Shown piece by piece: positions 7,466 through 15,211 of a stretch of 64,000 nt of DNA; the first letter of the stretch is position 1; each line of letters begins with the position of its first letter. A program made the translations under genes and the position numbers. Below the pieces are notes generated by a model, which was given only the letters and a program-made list of their open reading frames with translations, had not been told where the DNA came from and searched no databases. The stretch comes from Enemella evansiae (GTDB lineage Bacteria > Actinomycetota > Actinomycetes > Propionibacteriales > Propionibacteriaceae), in contig NZ_NMVP01000033.1 in NCBI RefSeq assembly GCF_002250705.1, forward strand, positions 124,001 to 188,000. The letters run 5' to 3'.

Positions 7466-8754
7466 CTCTCGCCACCATCCTGCTGCTGGTCCTGCTGTTC
7501 CTGCTGCTGCTGTCGTCCGCGCCGATCTCGGTGGCCCTGGGGCTCACCTCGATCTTCTACATCTTCTATTTCACGCTCACCCCGATGACCCAGGTCCCGG
7601 AGCGATTGTTCAACGCGTTGAACAGTTTCCCGTTGATGGCCATCCCGTTCTTCGTGCTGGCCGCCAACATCATGTCCCGGGGCGGGATCTCCAGACGGTT
7701 GACCGACTTCGGCGCCGCCCTGGTCGGTCATCTGCGTGGTGGGCTCGCGATCACCGCGGTGCTGTCCTGCATGTTCTTCGCCGCGGTCTCCGGCTCCTCA
7801 CCGGCCACCGTCGTCGCGGTCGGCACGATCATGATTCCCGCGATGGTCGCGCACGGCTACAGCAAACAGTTCTCCACCGGCCTGATCGCCAGTTCCGGAT
7901 CGCTGGGCATCCTCATCCCGCCGTCGATCCCGCTGATCGTCTTCGGCATCGCCACCGAGTCCAACATCGGTGACCTGTTCGTCGCCGGCATCATCCCCGG
8001 CATCCTGGCCGGGTTGATGCTGATCGCGGTCGCGCTGGTCATCTCCCGCCGCAAGGGTTACGGCGACAACTCCAGCACCCTCGGGGTGAAGTCCGCCAAG
8101 GACCGGTTCAAGGCATTCCAGAGCGCGATCCTGGCGCTGCTGCTGCCGGTCATCGTGCTGGGCGGCATCTACAACGGCTTCTTCACCCCCACCGAGGCGG
8201 CCGCGGTCGCGGTGCTCTATTCGCTGCTGGTCTCGCTGGTCATCTACCGCGAGCTGCCGTTCAAGCGGCTCGGTGAGATCACCCTGGCCTCGGCGAAGAC
8301 CTCGGCGATGATCATGTTCATCATCGCCAACGGCATCCTGTTCTCCTTCGTGCTCACCCAGGAACGGATCCCGCTGCAGATCTCCGGGGCCATCGAGGAG
8401 ATGAACCTGCGCCCGTGGCAGTTCCTGCTGCTGATCAACGTGATCCTGCTGATCGTCGGCTGTTTCATGGAGACCTCCTCGGCCATCTTGATCCTGGCCC
8501 CGATCCTGCTGCCGATCGCCACCCAGATGGGCATCAACCCGATCCATCTGGGCATCATCATGGTGATGAACCTGGAGATCGGCATGGTCACCCCGCCGCT
8601 CGGATTGAACCTGTTCGTCGCCTCCGGGCTGTCCCGGATGAGCGTGCTCAAAGTGGCCAAGGCAGCCCTGCCCTCGGCCCTGGTGCTGCTCGCCGGCCTG
8701 CTGATCGTCACCTTCGTACCCGCCCTGTCCACCGCTCTCATCGGGGGTCAATAG
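7462..8754 (+). CDS. dctM: TRAP transporter large permease subunit (DctM family)
   Basis: 430 residues with roughly a dozen hydrophobic helices, the size and profile of DctM. Family signatures include SGSSPATVVAVGTIM, IPPSIPLIVFG and, in the second half, FFTPTEAAAVAV and MVTPPLGLNLFV. It forms the ion-coupled translocation channel. The ATG at 7462 overlaps the dctQ stop; an upstream in-frame start at 7264 lies inside dctQ and is not credible. The stop is directly followed by the ATG of the CoA-transferase gene with no gap, tying transport to metabolism. Confidence 0.93.
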   Translation: MTLATILLLVLLFLLLLSSAPISVALGLTSIFYIFYFTLTPMTQVPERLFNALNSFPLMAIPFFVLAANIMSRGGISRRLTDFGAALVGHLRGGLAITAVLSCMFFAAVSGSSPATVVAVGTIMIPAMVAHGYSKQFSTGLIASSGSLGILIPPSIPLIVFGIATESNIGDLFVAGIIPGILAGLMLIAVALVISRRKGYGDNSSTLGVKSAKDRFKAFQSAILALLLPVIVLGGIYNGFFTPTEAAAVAVLYSLLVSLVIYRELPFKRLGEITLASAKTSAMIMFIIANGILFSFVLTQERIPLQISGAIEEMNLRPWQFLLLINVILLIVGCFMETSSAILILAPILLPIATQMGINPIHLGIIMVMNLEIGMVTPPLGLNLFVASGLSRMSVLKVAKAALPSALVLLAGLLIVTFVPALSTALIGGQ

Positions 8755-9933
8755 ATGCCAGCGCTCGGAATGCGCGCCCTGGAAGGAATCACCGTCGTCG
8801 CCGTGGAGCAGGCCGTCGCCGCTCCGTTCGCCACCCGCCAGCTCGCCGATCAGGGCGCCCGGGTGCTCAAGATCGAGCGCCCCGAGGTCGGTGATTTCGC
8901 CCGCGGTTATGACGAGACCGTGCACGGGCTGGCCAGTCACTTCGTCTGGCTGAACCGCAGCAAGGAGTCGGTCGCCCTTGACCTGAAGAGCGACCGGGGC
9001 CGGGAAACGCTGCAGGCGTTGGTCGACCGGGCCGACGTGTTCATCCAGAACCTCGCCCCGGGTGCCGCCGACCGACTCGGTTTCGGTGCCGCGGAGCAGC
9101 GTGACCGCAGACCGGAACTGATCCATGTCTCGATCTCCGGTTACGGGTCCACCGGCCCGTACGCCACCAAGAAGGCCTACGACCTGCTGGTGCAGTGTGA
9201 GGCCGGTCTGGTCTCGCTGACCGGTACGCCGGAGACACCGAGCAAGGTCGGCATCTCGGTCGCCGACATCGCCGCCGGGATGTACGCCTATTCCGGCATC
9301 CTCTCTGCGCTGCTGCGCCGGGAGCGGGGTGGCGGCGGGGCGACCATCGAGGTGCCGATGCTGGAGGCCCTCGGCGAGTGGATGGGATTTCCCTACAACT
9401 ACGCCGAATACGGCGATTCGCAACCGCCCCGAACGGGTGCCTCGCACGCCGCCATCGCCCCCTATGGGCCGTTCCACTGTGCCGAGCAGCAGCAGATCTT
9501 CCTCGGCATCCAGAACGAACGCGAGTGGGCGCGGTTCTGCGAACAGGTGCTGCGTCAGCCCGAGCTGGCCACCGATCCCCGGTTCGTCCGCAACAGCGAC
9601 CGGGTCCGCAACCGGGCCGAGCTGACGGCATACCTGGAGGCCGTCTTCACCGAACTGCCGATCGATGAGGTGGAGCGCCGGTTGGAGGCCGCCCAGATCG
9701 CGAACGCCCGGTTGCGGGACATGGCACAGTTCTCCGCCCACCCACAGCTCGAAGCGCGGGATCGCTGGCGCAGCTACGACTCCCCCGCCGGACCGCTGCG
9801 TGCGCTGCGGCCGCCCGCGATGCTCGATGACCAGGAACCGGTGCTCGGTCCGATCCCGCGGGTGGGCGAGCACACCGATGCCGTGCTCGCCGAGTTCGGC
9901 GTACCGACCACCACCGAGGAGGAGGCCCGATGA
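8755..9933 (+). CDS. CaiB/BaiF family (class III) CoA-transferase
   Basis: 392 residues. Class III CoA-transferases move CoA between acyl groups through an aspartyl intermediate; the catalytic residue is probably Asp171 in ISVADIAAGMYAYSG. Other family segments are LEGITVVAVEQ (N-terminus), KIERPEVGDFAR, and GYGSTGPY. Placed between a TRAP transporter and lyase/hydratase genes, the likely role is activation of the imported acid, for example succinyl-CoA:itaconate (or mesaconate, citramalate) CoA transfer. Substrate assignment is by context only. The ATG follows the dctM stop directly; an in-frame ATG at 8770 is an alternative. Confidence 0.85.
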   Translation: MPALGMRALEGITVVAVEQAVAAPFATRQLADQGARVLKIERPEVGDFARGYDETVHGLASHFVWLNRSKESVALDLKSDRGRETLQALVDRADVFIQNLAPGAADRLGFGAAEQRDRRPELIHVSISGYGSTGPYATKKAYDLLVQCEAGLVSLTGTPETPSKVGISVADIAAGMYAYSGILSALLRRERGGGGATIEVPMLEALGEWMGFPYNYAEYGDSQPPRTGASHAAIAPYGPFHCAEQQQIFLGIQNEREWARFCEQVLRQPELATDPRFVRNSDRVRNRAELTAYLEAVFTELPIDEVERRLEAAQIANARLRDMAQFSAHPQLEARDRWRSYDSPAGPLRALRPPAMLDDQEPVLGPIPRVGEHTDAVLAEFGVPTTTEEEAR

Positions 9934-11147
9934 TGACCGCACGTGCCCTCGCCGACTGGGCCACCACGTTCGAACCGAGCACCGAGGATCTCGCGCTGGC
10001 CGACCGCCAACTGGTCGACACCGTCGCCGTCGGCCTGGCCGCGCATTCCCATCCGGTGCTGGAAAAGGTCGGCGCCCTCGATCAGGCGGGCCGGTGGGCG
10101 GTCGCCTGCCACGTGCTCGACTTCGACGATCTGCACATGCCGTCGACCACCCACATCTCCACCGTCTGCATCCCGGTGGTGCTCGCCCTCGGCGGTGGCC
10201 CGCGGGACTTCCTGGCCGGGGCCGGTGTGATGGCCCGGATCGGGACCGCACTGGGCTGGCGGCACTACTCCGCGGGCTGGCACGCCACCACCACCGCCGG
10301 TGCACTGGGTGCCGCCGCCGCGGCGGCCTCCTGCTTCGGCCTGGACACCGAGGCGACCATGATGGCGCTCGCCCTGGCCGTGCCCGCCGCCGGCGGGGTC
10401 CAGGACGCCTTCGGCACCGATGCCAAGTCGATCCAGATCGGGCTGGCCGCCGACGCCGGGATCCGCGCCGCCCGACTGGCCCGCGACGGCGCCCGCGCCA
10501 ACCCGGCAGCGGTGCAGCGGTGGCTCACCCTGCTCGGCGGCGATCCGGCGGATCCGGTGCTCTCGCAGCGATCCCCGGCGGTCCCGGACGGTCTGGCGAT
10601 CAAGATCCACCCCGCCTGCTATGCCCTGCAGCGGCCGATCACCGCGATCGCCGGGCTGCGCGAGGGTCTCGACCCGGAGTCGGTGACCGGCATCCGGCTG
10701 CGCACCCCGGCCGCCTCGGTAGTGCCGCTGCAGTCGCACCGACCGCAGACCGGGTTGGAGGGCAAGTTCTCCCTCGAGTACGCCGCCGCCACCGCCCTGC
10801 TGGACGACTTCCCCGGCTTCTGGGAGTTCGGCGACGAGGCGGTGAACCGGCCCGCGGCACAGCGCCTGCTGCAACTGGTCGAGACCGAACTCACCGACGG
10901 CGGTGAAGGTCTGCTGACCGGTCGGGTGCACATCACCGTCACCGAGGATCGGGGTGAACGCACCGCCGAGCTCGACCTGCCACCGGGCTCACCCACCCGG
11001 CCGCCGACCAAACAGGAGCTGCGCCGCAAGGTCGAAGAATGCCTGCGTGGCCTGGACATCCGGCCCGAACAGCTCACCTGGCAGGAATCCGCGGAGCTGT
11101 TCCGCGGCACCCTGCCCCGCCCACGAACCGAAGGAGAAACCGCATGA
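9930..11147 (+). CDS. MmgE/PrpD family protein
   Basis: 405 residues, slightly short for a family that is usually about 450. Recognisable segments are the all-helical N-terminal domain (ADRQLVDTVAVGLAAH, AVACHVLDFDDLHMPSTTH) and WHATTTAGALGAAAAAA, followed by a C-terminal domain with HPACYALQRPI. Members include 2-methylcitrate dehydratase and cis-aconitate decarboxylase. In this operon a dehydratase or isomerase acting on a C5/C6 acid related to citramalate or aconitate is plausible but unproven. The start overlaps the preceding stop (ATGATGA), and the end overlaps the acyl-CoA dehydrogenase start. Confidence 0.82.
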   Translation: MMTARALADWATTFEPSTEDLALADRQLVDTVAVGLAAHSHPVLEKVGALDQAGRWAVACHVLDFDDLHMPSTTHISTVCIPVVLALGGGPRDFLAGAGVMARIGTALGWRHYSAGWHATTTAGALGAAAAAASCFGLDTEATMMALALAVPAAGGVQDAFGTDAKSIQIGLAADAGIRAARLARDGARANPAAVQRWLTLLGGDPADPVLSQRSPAVPDGLAIKIHPACYALQRPITAIAGLREGLDPESVTGIRLRTPAASVVPLQSHRPQTGLEGKFSLEYAAATALLDDFPGFWEFGDEAVNRPAAQRLLQLVETELTDGGEGLLTGRVHITVTEDRGERTAELDLPPGSPTRPPTKQELRRKVEECLRGLDIRPEQLTWQESAELFRGTLPRPRTEGETA

Positions 11148-12310
11148 CCGAGGAGGAGCGCGAGATCATCGCGGTGATCCGCGACTGGATCACCCGCGAT
11201 GTCCGGCCGAAGGTCAACGAGGTCGAACACGCCAACAGCTACCCCGAAGAATGGATCGAGCAGATGAAGCAGCTCGGTATCTTCGGGCTGGCGATCCCCG
11301 AACCCTGGGGTGATACCGCACTCTCCACCCCGGCGTACTGCCAGATCACCGAAGAACTCGCCACCGGCTGGATGACGCTCGCCGGAGCGATGGGCGGGCA
11401 CACCGTGGTGAGCAAGCTGCTGCTGGCCTACGGCACCGACGAGCAGAAGGACCGCTACCTGCCGCGGATGGCCACCGGGGAACTGCGTGCCACGATGGCG
11501 CTCACCGAACCCGGCGGGGGCTCGGATCTGCAGGCGATGCGCACCCATGCCCGGCGCGACGGTGACGACTATGTCGTGAACGGATCCAAGATGTGGATCA
11601 CCAACGCCCGCCGCTCCGGGTTGATCGCGCTGCTCTGCAAGACCGACCGGGAGGCCGACCCGCCGCACCGCGGCATCTCGATCCTGCTGGTCGAGACCCA
11701 CCCCGACGACGGTGGGCTGGCGGGGTTCACCGTCTCCCGGGATCTGTCCAAGCTGGGTTACAAGGGGGTGGAGACCTGCGAGCTGTCCTTCGACGGTGCC
11801 CGGGTCCCGGCCTCGGCCCTGCTCGGTGGTGAGGAGGGCCGCGGTTTCGCGCAGATGATGCGCGGGCTGGAGGTCGGCCGGTTGCAGGTCGCCTCCCGGG
11901 CGTTGGGCGTGGCCCGCGCCGCCCTGGAGGATTCGATGCGCTATGCCACCGAACGGGAGACCTTCGGCAAACCGATCTGGAAACACCAGGCGGTCGGCAA
12001 CCTGCTGGCCGACATGGCGACCGAACTGGAGGCCGCCCGGCAGCTCACCCAGCATGCGGCCCGCCGCTACGACTCCGGTGAGCGCGCCGATCTCGAGGCG
12101 GGGATGGCGAAACTCTTCGCCTCCGAGGTCGGCCTGCGCAACGCGACCAGTGCGCTGCGGATCCACGGTGGCTATGGCTATTCCACCGAGTTCGATGTGG
12201 AGCGCTACTTCCGCGACGCCCCGCTGATGATCGTCGGCGAGGGCACCAACGAGATCCAGCGCAATGTCATCGTGGGCCAGCTGATGAAGCGTGGCACGGT
12301 GGCCCCGTGA
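11144..12310 (+). CDS. Acyl-CoA dehydrogenase
   Basis: 388 residues, full length for the family. It oxidises an acyl-CoA at C2-C3 with FAD and passes electrons to ETF. Visible signatures are the FAD/substrate segment MALTEPGGGSDL, WITNARRSG, and the C-terminal IHGGYGYSTEF with the likely catalytic Glu in VGEGTNEIQR. In this operon it could convert 2-methylsuccinyl-CoA to mesaconyl- or itaconyl-CoA, feeding the hydratase and lyase; this is an inference from neighbours. The ATG at 11144 overlaps the PrpD stop (ATGA) and follows GAAGGAG. Confidence 0.9.
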   Translation: MTEEEREIIAVIRDWITRDVRPKVNEVEHANSYPEEWIEQMKQLGIFGLAIPEPWGDTALSTPAYCQITEELATGWMTLAGAMGGHTVVSKLLLAYGTDEQKDRYLPRMATGELRATMALTEPGGGSDLQAMRTHARRDGDDYVVNGSKMWITNARRSGLIALLCKTDREADPPHRGISILLVETHPDDGGLAGFTVSRDLSKLGYKGVETCELSFDGARVPASALLGGEEGRGFAQMMRGLEVGRLQVASRALGVARAALEDSMRYATERETFGKPIWKHQAVGNLLADMATELEAARQLTQHAARRYDSGERADLEAGMAKLFASEVGLRNATSALRIHGGYGYSTEFDVERYFRDAPLMIVGEGTNEIQRNVIVGQLMKRGTVAP

Positions 12311-13167
12311 GCGTGGCTCTCGGCTCGGCACGCTCGCTGCTGTTCGTACCGGGTGACCGCCCGGATCGCTTCGACAAGGCGCTCGCCGCCGGCGCCGATG
12401 CGGTGATCCTCGATCTGGAGGACGCGGTCGCCCCCGACCACAAGGACCAGGCCCGGGACGCGGTCACCACGGCGCTGGTTGAGCGACCGAGGAACGAGGG
12501 AGTCGAAGCCACCGGCGTGCCGATCGTGGTCCGCATCAACGCCGCCGGTACGCCCCAGCACGCCGCCGATCGTGCCGCCCTGACAGGGATTCCCGCCGAC
12601 CGGCTGACGGCGGTGCTGCTGCCCAAGGCCGAGGATCCACAGCAGATCCGGTCCATCGCGGAGGCGACCGGCCGGCCCGTGCTGGCGCTGATCGAGACCG
12701 CGCTCGGCCTGCATCGGGCCGTCGAGGTCGCCGCCGAGCCGGCGGTCACCCGTCTCTGCCTGGGCCATCTCGATCTCGCCGCCGACCTGGGCTGCGCGCC
12801 CTCACGGACCGCCATGCTCACCGCCCGCAGCACCCTGGTGCTGGCCTCCCGGCTGGCGGACAAGCCGGCGCCGATCGACGGCGTCACCTCGGCCCTGGAC
12901 GATCCCGCCGCCCTCACCGAAGACATCCACCATGCCGTCGAGCTGGGGTTCACCGGCAAGCTGCTGATCCACCCCCGGCAGGTCGAACCGACCCATGACG
13001 CCCTGCGTCCGGAGCCGGCCGAGCTGGACTGGGCCACCCGGGTGCTCGCCGCCGACGGCACGGGGGCGGCACGGGTGGACGGGGTGATGGTGGACGCCCC
13101 GGTGCTGACCCGCGCCCGGCAGCTGCTGGCCCGCGCAGATCCCACCGGGAAAGGAATCCGGCAATGA
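12307..13167 (+). CDS. HpcH/HpaI-CitE family lyase (putative citramalyl-CoA lyase)
   Basis: 286 residues. CitE-like signatures are SLLFVPGDRPDRFDKAL, the metal-site segment VILDLEDAVAP, VVRINAAGTP, LIETALGLHRA and HLDLAADLG. CitE-like enzymes cleave 3-hydroxy-acyl-CoAs (citryl-, malyl-, methylmalyl- or citramalyl-CoA); beside a CaiB transferase and a MaoC hydratase, (S)-citramalyl-CoA cleavage to acetyl-CoA and pyruvate is favoured. Residues 57-68 are encoded by a family B palindromic repeat inserted in frame, in the stretch before VVRIN. The GTG start overlaps the preceding stop (GTGA). Confidence 0.87.
   Translation: MSVALGSARSLLFVPGDRPDRFDKALAAGADAVILDLEDAVAPDHKDQARDAVTTALVERPRNEGVEATGVPIVVRINAAGTPQHAADRAALTGIPADRLTAVLLPKAEDPQQIRSIAEATGRPVLALIETALGLHRAVEVAAEPAVTRLCLGHLDLAADLGCAPSRTAMLTARSTLVLASRLADKPAPIDGVTSALDDPAALTEDIHHAVELGFTGKLLIHPRQVEPTHDALRPEPAELDWATRVLAADGTGAARVDGVMVDAPVLTRARQLLARADPTGKGIRQ
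12477..12510 (+). repeat. Family B palindromic repeat inside the lyase gene
   Basis: The element starts GGTTGAGCGA and ends GAGTCGAAGCC, the same ends as the intergenic copy at 21599-21632. It keeps the reading frame open and encodes about 12 residues (roughly LVERPRNEGVEA) of the CitE-like protein. Confidence 0.75.
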
Positions 13168-13976
13168 CCGAACAACTCACCCGGACCGAGGTGCTGGCCC
13201 CCGAGCCCGCCGAGGCGCTGGCCGCGCTCCTCGACATCGACCCACCTGCGGACGAGCTGTTGCCGCCGTTGTGGCACTGGCTGCATCTGCTGCCGCGCCC
13301 CCGGACCGCCGACCTCTCCCCCGACGGCCACCCCACCACCGGCATCCCGGCACCCCCCGGACCCGGGCGGCGCCGGATGTTCGCCGGCGGCCGGATCACC
13401 ACGCTGCGACCGCTGCGGCTCGGCGTACCCGCCACCAAGGTGACCGAAGTGGTCGACGTGCGGGAGAAGCAGGGCCGCTCCGGTCCGCTCACCTTCGCCA
13501 CCGTGCGGAGCACGATCAGCCAGGCCGACCGACCCGGTGTCGTCGAGGAGCAGGACATCGTCTACCGCGCTCCCGGCGGCGCCGCGCTGCCGGCCGAGGA
13601 TCCCGAACCCAGCAAGGAATCCTGGCCCGGCCCGCGGTTGGAGCTGGGCGTGGATGAGGCGCTGCTGTTCCGCTTCTCCGCCCTCACCTTCAACGCGCAC
13701 CGGATCCACTACGACCTCGGCTGGGCCGCGCACGAGGGTTATCCGGGGCTGGTCGTGCACGGCCCGCTGCAGACCCTGCTGATGGCCGAACTGCTGCGCC
13801 GCGAGGGCATCGAGCTGGTCGGCCACACCTTCACCCACCGCCTGCTGGCACCGCTGGTCGGCGTACCCCGACCGCTGGTCGCGGCCGCCGGAACCGACGG
13901 GCTCGCTGCGGGCGTACGCGCCGGTGACGGCACCGGACTGGTGTCCGCGGTCGCCTCCCGGAGCAACCCCGGCTGA
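13164..13976 (+). CDS. MaoC-like/HTD2-type acyl-CoA hydratase (putative itaconyl- or mesaconyl-CoA hydratase)
   Basis: 270 residues forming a double hot-dog arrangement. The N-terminal half (about 40-140) carries RRMFAGGRITTLRPLRLG, and the C-terminal half holds the hydratase signature FSALTFNAHRIHYDLGWA and the following GLVVHGPLQTLL. This arrangement is typical of mesaconyl-C4-CoA/itaconyl-CoA hydratases and fungal HTD2. In the operon it would hydrate itaconyl- or mesaconyl-CoA to citramalyl-CoA for the preceding CitE-type lyase. The start overlaps the lyase stop (ATGA). It is the last gene of the operon; 17 nt follow before the next ATG. Confidence 0.85.
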   Translation: MTEQLTRTEVLAPEPAEALAALLDIDPPADELLPPLWHWLHLLPRPRTADLSPDGHPTTGIPAPPGPGRRRMFAGGRITTLRPLRLGVPATKVTEVVDVREKQGRSGPLTFATVRSTISQADRPGVVEEQDIVYRAPGGAALPAEDPEPSKESWPGPRLELGVDEALLFRFSALTFNAHRIHYDLGWAAHEGYPGLVVHGPLQTLLMAELLRREGIELVGHTFTHRLLAPLVGVPRPLVAAAGTDGLAAGVRAGDGTGLVSAVASRSNPG

Positions 13977-13993
13977 CCTGCAAAAATGGCGGC

Positions 13994-15082
13994 ATGGCAG
14001 TCGAAGGTTCCGCAGCGGTCCGGGCCAGCGCCCCGGATCCGGACGACCCGCGCAAGCCGCGCCGCTGGTACCAGCTGAGTCGCATCGGCTGGCGGTCCGC
14101 GGTGCGCCGGGCCGGTGCGGAGTTCCTCCGCGACGAGTGCACCGATCTGGCTGCCGGGCTCACATACTACGGCGTGCTGGCGCTCTTCCCGGCCCTGCTC
14201 GCGGTGGTGTCACTGCTCGGCCTGCTCGGTCAGGCGCGCAGCACGGTACCGGCGCTGCTGCAAGTGCTGACCGCGATCGCCCCGGCCGACATCGTCGGGA
14301 TCATCGAGGGGTTGCTGCTCAGCCTGGTCCAGTCCGATTTCTCCGGTTGGACGCTGATCGCGGGTCTGCTCGGCGCGGTCTGGTCCGGGTCGGCCTATGT
14401 CGGCGCGTTCGCCCGGATGATGAACCGGGTCTACGAGGTCGACGAGGGCCGCCCGTTCCTCTGGCTGAAGGTGCAGCAGCTGGCGATCACCATCGTGGTG
14501 CTGGTGCTGGTCGCGGTGCTGCTGGTCGGCCTGGTGATCTCCGGCCCGATCGCCGAACGGGTCACCTGGCTGCTCGGTCTCGGCGTGCTCGGCCGGCAGG
14601 TGTTCAATCTGGTCAAGTGGCCGCTGCTGTTGCTGGTCGCGGTGGCACTGATCGCGGTGCTCTACTACTGGACGCCGAACGTGCGCCAGCCGAAGTTCCG
14701 CTGGCTCAGCCTCGGTGCCGGGATCGCGCTCGGCTCCTGGCTGCTGGTCTCGGCCGGCTTCGGCATCTATGTGTCGAATTTTTCCAACTACAACAAGATG
14801 TACGGCACCCTCGGCGGCATCATCGTCTTCCTGCTGTGGATCTGGCTGTCCAACTGTGCCCTGGTCTTCGGGGCCGAGTTCGACTCCGAACTGGAGCGCT
14901 CCCGCGAGCTGCAGGCGGGCCTGCATGCCGAGCGTACGCTGCAGCTGCCGCCCCGCGATGCGCGCGCCTCGACGGCGAACCGGCAGGCCCGCGAACGCCG
15001 GGTCGCGCGCGCCCGCAAGATCCGCGAACAGGCCGATGCCGAGCGGAAGAAGGCCGAACAGGTCACTCAGACCGAGGCTTGA
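13994..15082 (+). CDS. YihY/virulence factor BrkB family membrane protein
   Basis: 362 residues with six predicted hydrophobic helices (about 55-80, 120-145, 160-190, 200-225, 240-265, 270-295). The family signatures DLAAGLTYYGVLALFPALLA and FGIYVSNFSNYNKMYGTLGG are clear. The charged C-terminal tail (about 300-362) is Arg/Ala/Glu-rich and probably cytoplasmic. The function of the family is not established; an old link to ribonuclease BN is considered wrong. The ATG has no Shine-Dalgarno, and an AT-rich AAAAAT sits 6 nt before it, so it may be expressed apart from the operon upstream. Confidence 0.88.
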   Translation: MAVEGSAAVRASAPDPDDPRKPRRWYQLSRIGWRSAVRRAGAEFLRDECTDLAAGLTYYGVLALFPALLAVVSLLGLLGQARSTVPALLQVLTAIAPADIVGIIEGLLLSLVQSDFSGWTLIAGLLGAVWSGSAYVGAFARMMNRVYEVDEGRPFLWLKVQQLAITIVVLVLVAVLLVGLVISGPIAERVTWLLGLGVLGRQVFNLVKWPLLLLVAVALIAVLYYWTPNVRQPKFRWLSLGAGIALGSWLLVSAGFGIYVSNFSNYNKMYGTLGGIIVFLLWIWLSNCALVFGAEFDSELERSRELQAGLHAERTLQLPPRDARASTANRQARERRVARARKIREQADAERKKAEQVTQTEA

Positions 15083-15096
15083 TCCGCACCCAGGAT

Positions 15097-15130
15097 CCTC
15101 GAGTAGGCCGCCCGCGGCCGTGTCGAGAGG
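15097..15130. repeat. Short family A palindromic repeat
   Basis: CCTCGAGTAGGCCGC pairs with GCGGCCGTGTCGAGAGG around a very short loop. It lies 14 nt after the YihY stop and probably terminates transcription. Confidence 0.75.
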
Positions 15131-15150
15131 ACTCGAGCGAGCGGAACCGG

Positions 15151-15209
15151 TTCATCTCGACACGCAGCCATTGCTCCGCAAGCTCCGCATGGACTGCTAC
15201 TCGATGAAC
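15151..15209. repeat. Family A palindromic repeat (opposite orientation)
   Basis: TTCATCTCGACACG at the left and CTACTCGATGAACG at the right, with an inner imperfect stem around GCAGCCATTG/ATGGACTGC. It abuts the stop codon of the minus-strand mutase gene, so it lies between two convergent genes. Confidence 0.75.
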
Positions 15210-15211
15210 GT

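Noticed and set aside
7798..10305. An 835-codon minus-strand frame
   Set aside because: It lies opposite dctM, the CoA-transferase and the PrpD-like gene, with no recognisable domain.
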